Shown here in pieces: positions 56,868 to 64,000 of a stretch of DNA of 64,000 nucleotides. The notes beneath the pieces are model-generated. The model saw only the letters and a list, made by a program, of their open reading frames with translations, did no database searches and had not been told where the DNA came from. The first letter of the stretch is position 1. Every line of letters starts with the position of its first letter. The DNA is from Demequina muriae. GTDB taxonomy: Bacteria > Actinomycetota > Actinomycetes > Actinomycetales > Demequinaceae. A program made the position numbers and the translations under genes. The stretch covers positions 1,364,001-1,428,000 of the forward strand of contig NZ_JAUHQA010000001.1 in assembly GCF_030418295.1 (NCBI RefSeq), read 5' to 3'.

Positions 56868-58033
56868 GGTGTCACCAGCCGTGTGAACAGCGCGGACTCG
56901 ACGGTCAGACCTGGCCCGAACGCCATCGCGGCGATTCGCTCGGGGGACGAAGGGGTGGCCGCCTCCTGTCCCCGGTGGTCCAGATGCTTCTTCAGAATGA
57001 ACAGAACCGTCGCGCTCGACATGTTGCCGTAGTCGCGCAGCACCTCTCGCGAGGGGGACATCTGCTCCTCGGTGAGGTCGAGCGCGCGTTGCACGCGGTC
57101 CAGGATCGCGCGCCCGCCTGGGTGCACCGCCCACCGGTCGATCTGCGACCACGCGGTGGCGGCGGACGCGGGATCAGTGCCCAGGAGGGGCAGGAGCGCG
57201 CCGACGATCTGATCCTCGATGATGCGCGGCACGTAGCGGGACAGCACCATCTCGAACCCGAGGTCGCCGATCGTCCAGGCCATGTCGGTCTCGCCGCCAT
57301 CGGTCAGGATCGTCTCCTGGGCGTCGATGCTGAGCACCGCCGAGCCGGCGGGCGCTGGCCGTGCGGAGACCACCGCGGCCGCTGCGCCGTCGGCGAAGAC
57401 CGAAGAGGCGACGATCGTGTCGGGGTCGTTCGATGACCGGACGTGCAGCGTGCACAGCTCGACGCACACGATGAGCACGGTCGCGGTCGGCTCAGCCAGG
57501 CATGTCGAGACGGCGGCGCGCAGCGCCGGGAACGCGCCGTAGCATCCCATGAATCCGATGTGCAGGCGTCGGGTGGAGGGGGCGAGGCCGAGGTCCCGCA
57601 CCAGGACGTAGTCGGGTCCGGGCGCGAAGAACCCGGTGCAGGACACGGTGATGACGTGAGTGATGTCGGATCGTTCGAGTCCCGGTGCCTCGTCGATCGC
57701 GCTTGCTGCAGCTGCCGTCAGCAGCGGCCGCACCTCGCGGGTGTACGCGGCATTGCGGACTCCGGTGGACGGGGTGAGGATGGTCTGGCTCTGTGCTTCG
57801 TAGAACGCTGCGGCGCCGGAGGTCGCACCCGCGAACTCGTCCACGACGGTGTGGCGACGCGCGATGGCCGAGGCGTCGAAGACGGAGCCGACCAGTCGCC
57901 GCGCGAGGCGTGAGAGATCGGCTTGGCCGACGAACAGGTCGCGCACCCTCTCCTGCTCGAGGACGGTCGGCGGCACGGCCGTGGCGATCGATCGCACACT
58001 GACGGCACCTGTCTGGACGCCCGTGGTGATCAT
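56864..58033 (-). CDS. Type III polyketide synthase (chalcone/stilbene-synthase superfamily)
   Basis: The 389-residue homodimer-type condensing enzyme has the full catalytic triad: Cys164 (HIGFMGCYGAFPALR), His304 (WAVHPGGRAIL) and Asn337 (YGNMSSATVLF). These enzymes extend an acyl-CoA with malonyl units to pyrones, resorcinols or phloroglucinols. It leads an operon coupled to a methyltransferase, small membrane protein and nitroreductase, a layout fitting a tailored alkylresorcinol or pyrone. The product cannot be predicted from sequence alone. Confidence 0.93.
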   Translation of the reverse strand: MITTGVQTGAVSVRSIATAVPPTVLEQERVRDLFVGQADLSRLARRLVGSVFDASAIARRHTVVDEFAGATSGAAAFYEAQSQTILTPSTGVRNAAYTREVRPLLTAAAASAIDEAPGLERSDITHVITVSCTGFFAPGPDYVLVRDLGLAPSTRRLHIGFMGCYGAFPALRAAVSTCLAEPTATVLIVCVELCTLHVRSSNDPDTIVASSVFADGAAAAVVSARPAPAGSAVLSIDAQETILTDGGETDMAWTIGDLGFEMVLSRYVPRIIEDQIVGALLPLLGTDPASAATAWSQIDRWAVHPGGRAILDRVQRALDLTEEQMSPSREVLRDYGNMSSATVLFILKKHLDHRGQEAATPSSPERIAAMAFGPGLTVESALFTRLVTP

Positions 58034-58266
58034 GCGCTGATCCTCTGATCGTGTGCTGCTCGCTCAGCCGTGGGCGACCGTGCCCTGCAGACATGGATGG
58101 CGACGGAGAAACGTGCGGCATAGGAGAAGGACCCCGTGACCCTGGGGTTCAGAATCGCTTGCGCGACCGGGAACAGTCAACACTCACGTGTGCCGATGTG
58201 CAGCGCGCAGGGGTGGTGTGGGCCTGAGTGGTGTGTGGGTCGACAGGCGCGACAACTCCCTGCCAG

Positions 58267-58290
58267 TTACGCAATTGGCATGTTGCGTAA
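58267..58290. promoter_or_regulatory. Perfect inverted repeat before the iron importer
   Basis: TTACGCAA (58267-58274) and TTGCGTAA (58283-58290) flank eight bases. The dyad lies between the divergent PKS and importer genes, next to the iron box, and looks like a second operator. The rest of the 309-base interval 58034-58342 shows no gene. Confidence 0.5.
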
Positions 58291-58297
58291 TTCCATA

Positions 58298-58316
58298 TTA
58301 GGGTTGCCTCACTTCT
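58298..58316 (+). promoter_or_regulatory. IdeR/DtxR-like iron box
   Basis: TTAGGGTTGCCTCACTTCT matches the IdeR consensus (TTAGGTTAGCCTAACCTAA) at 13 of 19 positions by eye, best in the left half and centre. It lies 27 bases before the importer ATG, fitting iron-dependent repression. Confidence 0.65.
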
Positions 58317-58342
58317 GCACGACACCTTCCGAGAGGCCACCC

Positions 58343-59404
58343 ATGATTGCCCTGCGCCCTGCCGCCATTGCGACCGCCGCCCTCGCGGCGCTCACCCTCA
58401 GCGCATGCTCCGCCGCCGACGACGGCACCTCGCCCACTCCGGGCACCTCGTCCGACTCCGCTGCCGTGGCCGACGACGCGTTCACGCTCTACGCCGGGCG
58501 CGACCAGGAGCTGATCGATCCGCTGATCGAGCAGTTCGAGTCCGAGACCGGCGTCAGCGTCGATGTGCGCTACGCGGGGAGCACCGAGCTCGCCGCGCTG
58601 CTGCTCGAGGAGGGCGACGCGACTCCCGCCGGCGTGTTCCTGGCGCAGGACGCCGGCGCACTGGGAGCCGTCGCCAAGGCGGACATGTTCGCCACGCTGC
58701 CCGAGAGCATCACCGAGACGGTACCGGCGGGCTTCACGTCGACCGACGGATCGTGGGTCGGCGTCACCGGCCGCGCACGCGTGGTGGTCTACGACAGCGA
58801 TCAGCTGAGCGCCGATGAGGTCCCCACGACCGTGGCCGCGCTCACCGATGAGCAGTGGTCGTCCGAGGTCGGCATCGCTCCCACCAACGCGTCCTTCCAG
58901 TCCTTCGTGACGGCCCTCCGCGTGCTCGAGGGAGAGGACGTGGCCCAGGCCTGGCTCGAGGACATGGAAGCCAACGACGTCCAGATCTACGCGAAGAACA
59001 CGCCCATCCTGGAGGCCGCGAACGCGGGCGAGATCCAGCTGGGCCTGATCAACCACTACTACTGGTACCGGATGGCGGCCGAGGTCGGCGCCGACAACAT
59101 GCGCGCCCAGCTGGCGTTCCCCGAGGCGGGGGATGCCGGCGGCATCGTGAACGTCACCGGGGCAGGGCTCCTCAGCGGTGCCGCAGACGATGCGGACGCC
59201 TTGCGATTCATCGAGTACTTGGTCTCCGAGTCCGCTCAGCAGTACTTTGTGGACACCACCTTCGAGTATCCGTTGATCGACGGCGTGGCGGCCCCCGAAG
59301 GGCTGCCAGCGCTCGAGACGCTCACGAACCCGGAGTTGGACCTGTCCGACCTCGACTCTTTGGGTGAGACCACCGACCTGCTCGTGAGTGTCGGCCTCCT
59401 GTAG
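58343..59404 (+). CDS. Iron(III)-type ABC importer, substrate-binding lipoprotein
   Basis: The protein is 353 residues long from the ATG at 58343. A signal peptide with lipobox LSAC (Cys about 22) precedes a family of Fe-binding (FbpA/AfuA-like) features: LYAGRDQELIDPLIEQFE, the Tyr pair in NHYYWYRM (likely metal ligands) and PTNASFQSFVTALR. It captures ferric iron or a simple chelate outside the membrane. The iron box upstream supports this. Confidence 0.9.
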   Translation: MIALRPAAIATAALAALTLSACSAADDGTSPTPGTSSDSAAVADDAFTLYAGRDQELIDPLIEQFESETGVSVDVRYAGSTELAALLLEEGDATPAGVFLAQDAGALGAVAKADMFATLPESITETVPAGFTSTDGSWVGVTGRARVVVYDSDQLSADEVPTTVAALTDEQWSSEVGIAPTNASFQSFVTALRVLEGEDVAQAWLEDMEANDVQIYAKNTPILEAANAGEIQLGLINHYYWYRMAAEVGADNMRAQLAFPEAGDAGGIVNVTGAGLLSGAADDADALRFIEYLVSESAQQYFVDTTFEYPLIDGVAAPEGLPALETLTNPELDLSDLDSLGETTDLLVSVGLL

Positions 59405-59412
59405 GGAGATGC

Positions 59413-61020
59413 ATGCGCCTCGCACGGCACGCGGCGACGGGGGGATCAGAGGCGACTCTGGCCCCCCGTCGTCGTCTCCGCGCGCCCAGCGGGCGCCTGG
59501 TGCTGGCGGCCTCCGCCGTGGTGGCGGCAGCGCTGGCCGCCATCCCGCTGATCTACCTCGTGGTCAGGGTCGCCCAGGCCGAGCGCTCCGAGGTCGTGGA
59601 GGCGCTGTGGAGCCCGCGGATCGCCACCCTCATGGTCAACACCGTGGGCCTGGTGCTCGCCGTCTCGGCGGCATGCCTGGTGCTGGGGGTGGCCATCGCG
59701 TGGCTGCTGGTGCGCACGGACCTGTCCGGCCGCCGCATCTGGCTCGTGGTGACCTCCCTGTCGCTCGCGGTGCCGTCCTACGTCGCCGCATTCGGATGGA
59801 TCGCCACCACTGAGGTGCGCGGGTTCTGGGGGGCGTTCATCGTCCTCACCCTGTGCAATGTTCCGCTCGTGACGCTGCCGACCATCGCCGCCCTGCGCCT
59901 GGCGAACTCCGCGAGTGAGGATGTGGCGCGCACCCTGGGCCGCACCCGCTGGCAGGCGTTCATCGAGGCCACGTGGCCACAGATCCGCCCCGCGGCACTG
60001 GCCGGGGTGCTGCTCGTCGCGCTGTACGTGCTGAGCGACTTCGGATCCGTCGCCCTCATGCGCTACCAAGCCTTCACGTGGGCCATCCAGGTCGCCTACG
60101 AGTCCCTCTTCGACCGCACTCTCGCGGCGGTGATGTCCCTGGTGTTGGCGGCGATGGGCATCGCCCTCGTCGTGGCCGAGAGGCGCCTGCGCGGTGCCCG
60201 GGCCCGGGTGGGATCCACCGTTGCGGCGCGGACCGCGCCAGTCCCGGTGGCGCTGGGCCGGTGGGCGTGGGTGGCGCACGGCGGCCTCGCGGTTATGACG
60301 GCGCTGTCGCTCGGAGTGCCGCTCGGTGCGCTCGCGAAGTATCTGGTGCTGAGGACCGACACGTCCACGGCGGTGCGCGCCGAGGACCTGCTGGCGGATG
60401 CGGTCTCCACCGTCGGGCTGGCGGCGGCGGGAGCGGCCGTGGCGCTGGCGCTCGCGCTGCCCATCGGCATTCTCGCGGCACGGTACCGGTCGCGGCTGGC
60501 CACCGTCACCGAGTCGGCCAGCTACCTGGGGCTCGCCCTGCCGGGAATCGTCGTAGGACTGTCGCTCGTGTTCTTCTCGCTCAACGCGGCGCCGATGCTG
60601 TACCAGTCGATCTGGATGCTGGCATTCGCCTACGGAGTGCTGTTCCTGCCCAAGGCGGTGGGGGCCGTGCGATCGAGCATCGGTCAGGTGGAGCCCGGTC
60701 TCGAGGACGCCGCCCGCACGATGGGCCTCTCGCCGGCGAGGGTGTGGACCCGCGTGACCGCGCGCATCGCGTGGCCGGGCATCGGGGCCGGCGTGCTGCT
60801 GGTCGCCCTGACCGCCATGAAGGAGCTGCCGGCGACGCTCCTGCTGCGACCCACGGGCACGGAGACGCTGGCGACGTCCCTCTGGCGGCTCACGTCCGGA
60901 ACGGCCTATGCCGCGGCGGCGCCGTACGCACTGGTCCTGATCCTGGTCGCCGCTGTGCCAGCCTTGCTGTTGACGCGAGAAGTCGCTGGCGGCAGACGTC
61001 GGCCCGAGGAGACGCTGTGA
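59413..61020 (+). CDS. Iron(III)-type ABC importer, fused two-half permease (FbpB-like)
   Basis: The 535-residue protein has about twelve helices in two homologous halves, each with an EAA-type loop (EDVARTLGRTRWQAFIEATWP and EDAARTMGLSPARVWTRVTAR). This is the FbpB/SfuB fused permease layout. It is encoded eight bases after the binding protein and overlaps the ATPase by four bases. Confidence 0.92.
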   Translation: MRLARHAATGGSEATLAPRRRLRAPSGRLVLAASAVVAAALAAIPLIYLVVRVAQAERSEVVEALWSPRIATLMVNTVGLVLAVSAACLVLGVAIAWLLVRTDLSGRRIWLVVTSLSLAVPSYVAAFGWIATTEVRGFWGAFIVLTLCNVPLVTLPTIAALRLANSASEDVARTLGRTRWQAFIEATWPQIRPAALAGVLLVALYVLSDFGSVALMRYQAFTWAIQVAYESLFDRTLAAVMSLVLAAMGIALVVAERRLRGARARVGSTVAARTAPVPVALGRWAWVAHGGLAVMTALSLGVPLGALAKYLVLRTDTSTAVRAEDLLADAVSTVGLAAAGAAVALALALPIGILAARYRSRLATVTESASYLGLALPGIVVGLSLVFFSLNAAPMLYQSIWMLAFAYGVLFLPKAVGAVRSSIGQVEPGLEDAARTMGLSPARVWTRVTARIAWPGIGAGVLLVALTAMKELPATLLLRPTGTETLATSLWRLTSGTAYAAAAPYALVLILVAAVPALLLTREVAGGRRRPEETL

Positions 61021-62078
61021 GTGAGCTGCAGGTGCGCAAGATCGTCGCGGGCTACGACTCCGTGCCCGTGCTCCGAGGTGTGTCCTTCACCGTGCCCCAC
61101 GGCAGCCTCACCGCCGTGCTGGGCCCGTCGGGTTCGGGCAAGTCCACACTGCTGCGCGTCATCGCCGGACTGAACAGGCCCATCGAGGGCGCGATCGTGG
61201 TCGATGGCCGAGTCCTGTCCGGACCACGCGTGCACGTCGCGCCTGAGCGCCGGCGCATCGGTCTGGTTCCCCAGGACGCCGCGCTGTTCCCGCACCTCGA
61301 CGTGCTCGCGAACGTGGGGTTCGGCCTGCCACGTGCGGCGCGCCGGGCCCAGGGCGCGCGCGACCTGCTCGAGATGGTCGGCATGGCCGACTATGCCACC
61401 CGCATGCCTGGTGAGCTGTCCGGCGGGCAGCGCCACCGCGTCGCTCTCGCGCGGGCACTGGCCACGGAGCCGGATGTGGTGCTGCTGGACGAGCCGTTCT
61501 CGGCGCTCGATGCAGCGCTGCGTGCCGAGGTGCGCGGCCAGGTCCGGCAGGTGCTGAGGCGCGCGCAGACGACCGCGGTGCTGGTGACGCACGATCAGGA
61601 CGAGGCGCTGTCCATGGCGGACCAGGTGGTCGTGGTGGACGAGGGCCGGCTGGTGCAGGCCGGCAGCCCGGCCGAGATCTACGCGAAGCCGGTGTCCCGA
61701 TGGCTCGCCCAGTTCGTGGGCGGCGCGCTGGTGCTGCCGGGCATCTGGGACGGCGGCGCAGTGGTCGGTCCCCTGGGGGCGGTGCCCGCCACGTTGGCCG
61801 ACGGTCACGTGGCTCATGACGGCGACGCCGTCGACCTGGTCCTCAGGCCGGAGCAGCTGTCGCTGGGCGTGGCCAGTGAGGTCGCCGGGGGCGCCGGCGC
61901 GGGCGTGCGGGCCATGATCCGTGATGTCGCCTACTTCGGGCACGACGCCGTGGTCACCATGGACCTGCCCGCATGCGAGGAGCCGGTGCAGGCGCGCGTG
62001 CTCGGCGACCAGCGATGGCAGCCTGACAGCGAGGTGCTGGTGGGCGTGCGGTCGGCCGGGCTCGCATTCGCGCGATAG
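61017..62078 (+). CDS. Iron(III)-type ABC importer ATPase (FbpC-like)
   Basis: The protein is 353 residues long from the GTG at 61017. Walker A GPSGSGKST, Q-loop LVPQDAALFPHL, signature LSGGQRHRVALARAL, Walker B VVLLDEPFSALD and switch VTHDQDEA are intact. A C-terminal TOBE-like domain (from about 245, VDLVLRPEQLSL) is present. It powers the permease of the same operon. Unlike this set, the two sugar importers in the window have no ATPase gene. Confidence 0.94.
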   Translation: MSELQVRKIVAGYDSVPVLRGVSFTVPHGSLTAVLGPSGSGKSTLLRVIAGLNRPIEGAIVVDGRVLSGPRVHVAPERRRIGLVPQDAALFPHLDVLANVGFGLPRAARRAQGARDLLEMVGMADYATRMPGELSGGQRHRVALARALATEPDVVLLDEPFSALDAALRAEVRGQVRQVLRRAQTTAVLVTHDQDEALSMADQVVVVDEGRLVQAGSPAEIYAKPVSRWLAQFVGGALVLPGIWDGGAVVGPLGAVPATLADGHVAHDGDAVDLVLRPEQLSLGVASEVAGGAGAGVRAMIRDVAYFGHDAVVTMDLPACEEPVQARVLGDQRWQPDSEVLVGVRSAGLAFAR

Positions 62079-62094
62079 CGAGCAGCCCCGCGCG

Positions 62095-62664
62095 TCACCT
62101 CGACGCGGCGACGCACCCCGCCACATGGTCGTCCACGAGCCCACATGCCTGCATGAGCGCGTACATCGTGGTGGGGCCGACGAAGACGAAGCCCAGCGAC
62201 TTCAGCTCCTTCGCGAGCGCCGCGGACTCCGGGGTGGAGGCGGGGACGTCCTCCCAGGTCTCAGGCGCCCCGGAGCGCGGCGGTGGCTGGTGCGACCACA
62301 CCACCTCGTCGAGCGAGCGGCCAGCAGCGCGCAATGCCACGACCGCGCGCGCATTCGTGATCGCCGCCTCGATCTTGCGTCGATTGCGCACGATCCCCGC
62401 ATCGGCCATGAGCCTCTCGACGTCGCTGTCATCGAACTCCGCCACCGCCTCAGGGGCGAACTGAGAGAAGGCCGCTCGGAACGACTCCCGCTTGCGCAGG
62501 ATGGTCAGCCACGACAGCCCCGACTGAAACCCCTCGAGCACCATGCGCTCGAACAGGTCGGCATCGCCGTGGATCTCGTGGCCCCATTCCTCGTCGTGAT
62601 ACCGCTCGTACAAGGGGTCGCCGTTGCCGAAGCAACGGGTGAGGTCGTTCGTCTCGGTGATCAT
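62095..62664 (-). CDS. tag: DNA-3-methyladenine glycosylase I
   Basis: The 189-residue HhH-family base-excision enzyme removes 3-methyladenine from alkylated DNA. It follows E. coli Tag closely from memory: DPLYERYHDEEWG, LEGFQSGLSWLTILRKRE, FVGPTTMYALMQACGLVDDH. The zinc ligands are recognisable as RC near the N-terminus, YHD, and the final DHVAGC. The ATG is at 62664; longer frames upstream overlap the metF leader. Confidence 0.95.
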   Translation of the reverse strand: MITETNDLTRCFGNGDPLYERYHDEEWGHEIHGDADLFERMVLEGFQSGLSWLTILRKRESFRAAFSQFAPEAVAEFDDSDVERLMADAGIVRNRRKIEAAITNARAVVALRAAGRSLDEVVWSHQPPPRSGAPETWEDVPASTPESAALAKELKSLGFVFVGPTTMYALMQACGLVDDHVAGCVAASR

Positions 62665-62851
62665 GGGTCCAGTGTGGAGGAGCGGCGGCCGCCCCGCACC
62701 GACAGGCCGGGAGTCGAGTGGACGGAGCGCGTCACAGCGGGCCAGGGGACGGCGCGCAGGCCCGGAGCACGGACACAGCGCACCTGCCCCGCGCTCCCCA
62801 CGCCGACGCAGTGGCGCCGCGCCACTCCGCCGCACTATCGTGGCCAGCGCC

Positions 62852-63745
62852 ATGACCATCCGAGATCTCCTCCGCCATCGCGCGCCGACGCTCAGCTACG
62901 AGCTGTTCCCTCCGCGCACCCCGACGGCAGAGGCCACGCTCGAGGCGACGATGACCACGCTCGCCGCGACGGACCCGGACTTCATGTCGATCACGTACGG
63001 CGCGTCGGGCACCACGCGCGGCACCTCGCGGTCGGTGGTGCAGCGGCTGGCTGAGGCGCACACCATCCCCCCGCTCGCGCACCTCACGTGCGTGGACCAG
63101 TCGCGCGCGGATCTGACGGCAGTGATCGAGGCCTACCTCGGCGAAGGCGTGCGCGACTTCCTCGCGCTGCGCGGCGACCCTCCCCAGGGCCAGAAGGATT
63201 GGCATCCCCACCCGGACGGGCTGCTCTACGCGAGCGAACTCGTGGTCCTGCTGCGCGAGGTCGCCCGCGCGCACGGCGTCGACGACCTCAGCATCGGCGT
63301 CACGGCGTTCCCTGCCCAGCACGCGATGCCGCAGTGGCGCCAGCAGGGCCTGGATGTGCTGCGCGCCAAGCAGGATGCCGGCGCCGACTTCGCGATCACC
63401 CAGGTGTTCTACGACGTCGACCACTACCGCGCGCTGGTGTCGGACGCCGCCGCAGACGGCATCGGCCTGCCGATCATCCCTGAGGTGATGCCGCTGGTCT
63501 CGGTGACCCGCGCGAACCGGGCCGCCCAGCTCACCGGAGTGCCGACTCCGGAGGCGCTGGTCGCGGACCTGGAGGCAGCCGAGGACGATGTCGCGGCCCG
63601 CAGGGCGGGCGTCGCGCACGCCGCGCGGCTGTCGCGAGACCTGCTCGATGCGGGCGCCCCCGGCATCCACGTCATCACGTTCAACAAGCACGAGGCCGCG
63701 CTGGAGCTGGTCTCTCAGCTGCCGCTGCGCGACATCGGCCACTAG
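62852..63745 (+). CDS. metF: Methylenetetrahydrofolate reductase
   Basis: The 297-residue flavoenzyme reduces methylene-THF to methyl-THF for methionine synthesis. Signatures are SYELFPPRTP, ALRGDPP, IGVTAFPAQH and FAITQVFYD. The ATG at 62852 follows a GCGC-rich leader; no SAM-riboswitch-like structure is visible in the 187 bases upstream. It uses the one-carbon unit that GcvT generates. Confidence 0.94.
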   Translation: MTIRDLLRHRAPTLSYELFPPRTPTAEATLEATMTTLAATDPDFMSITYGASGTTRGTSRSVVQRLAEAHTIPPLAHLTCVDQSRADLTAVIEAYLGEGVRDFLALRGDPPQGQKDWHPHPDGLLYASELVVLLREVARAHGVDDLSIGVTAFPAQHAMPQWRQQGLDVLRAKQDAGADFAITQVFYDVDHYRALVSDAAADGIGLPIIPEVMPLVSVTRANRAAQLTGVPTPEALVADLEAAEDDVAARRAGVAHAARLSRDLLDAGAPGIHVITFNKHEAALELVSQLPLRDIGH

Positions 63746-63775
63746 CCTCAACCGGCGGCTGATGCGCGCATCGGG

Positions 63776-64000
63776 TTAGGCGGCTCCGTCTGCGGTCTTC
63801 AGCGTCACGGGAGAGCCTGCGCTGACGGTGCGGGACACCGTGCACGTCTTCTCTTCGGCGGCCTTCAGAGCGGCGCCGATGCGCGCGCGGGCCTTGTCGC
63901 CGTCCTCGCCCTCGGGGAACGCGACGTCGAAGAGCACCTCGATGTTGCGCAGGAACGCGGGCGAGGAGCCCGCGACCTTCTGCGCGTCGACCGTGACATC
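63776..64000 (-). CDS. OsmC/Ohr family protein, C-terminal fragment
   Basis: The visible 74 codons on the minus strand end at TAA (63776-63778) and run off the right edge. They contain the conserved C-terminal cysteine segment KAAEEKTCTVSRTVSAGSPV typical of OsmC-like peroxidases. The N-terminal half with the other cysteine is outside the window, so OsmC versus YhfA subfamily cannot be set. Confidence 0.82.
   Translation of the reverse strand, partial: DVTVDAQKVAGSSPAFLRNIEVLFDVAFPEGEDGDKARARIGAALKAAEEKTCTVSRTVSAGSPVTLKTADGAA

Noticed and set aside
62665-62851. Possible SAM or folate riboswitch before metF
   Set aside because: No recognisable aptamer core or terminator helix was found; the stretch is simply G+C-rich leader.

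Overview
The window is a high-G+C chromosome segment from an actinobacterium, most probably of the order Micrococcales. The evidence is the fhaA-fhaB-pstP-rodA-pbpA-pkn cell-wall operon, GTG/TTG starts with 4-bp stop/start overlaps, an IdeR/DtxR-like iron box, and a sucrose phosphorylase very close to the bifidobacterial enzyme. I cannot name the genus safely. There are no insertion sequences, phage genes or CRISPR arrays.

Layout. (1) 1-5.6 kb: the conserved growth/division signalling operon (FhaA, FhaB, PstP, FtsW/RodA, PBP, start of a Ser/Thr kinase), transcribed leftwards. (2) 5.6-7.4 kb: tRNA-Leu(CAG), its terminator and two orphan membrane/exported proteins. (3) 7.5-14.4 kb: a LacI-controlled sugar locus with an ABC importer (binding protein plus two permeases), a cytoplasmic esterase and a sucrose phosphorylase. 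(4) 14.4-26.4 kb: a second, parallel sugar locus with somewhat lower G+C, bounded by a direct duplication of a terminator plus the 3' end of a DJ-1/PfpI gene. Leftwards it reads LacI - MFS - esterase - GH13_18 phosphorylase; rightwards it reads esterase - LplABC-type importer - esterase with a copper-amine-oxidase-N-like tail. (5) 26-33.4 kb: housekeeping and accessory genes (PfpI protein, YchJ-like protein, threonine-aldolase family enzyme, YgjV-like protein, S4 protein, glycogen phosphorylase, glycosyltransferase). (6) 33.5-54.5 kb: gcvP and gcvT-gcvH, separated by a 16-kb block. The block encodes a membrane Ser/Thr kinase, a 1997-residue Ig/FN3 surface protein, MoxR ATPase, DUF58 protein, transglutaminase-like protein without its catalytic residues, an FHA protein, a PP2C phosphatase and a membrane protein carrying six copies of a phospho-acceptor-like motif. 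(7) 54.5-58 kb: a Nudix hydrolase and a four-gene type III polyketide synthase operon. (8) 58.3-62 kb: an iron-type ABC importer behind an iron box. (9) 62-64 kb: Tag glycosylase, MetF and the end of an OsmC-like gene.

Two parts look least described. The first is the pair of adjacent loci that combine sugar importers, GH13_18 phosphorylases and four leaderless esterases, which suggests uptake and phosphorolysis of acylated glucosides such as sucrose esters. The second is the kinase/phosphatase/FHA/MoxR/Ig-protein block. Here one short Thr motif recurs in the kinase tail, the FHA protein, the phosphatase tail and the multi-motif protein, suggesting an internally wired phospho-signalling system controlling a very large cell-surface protein.
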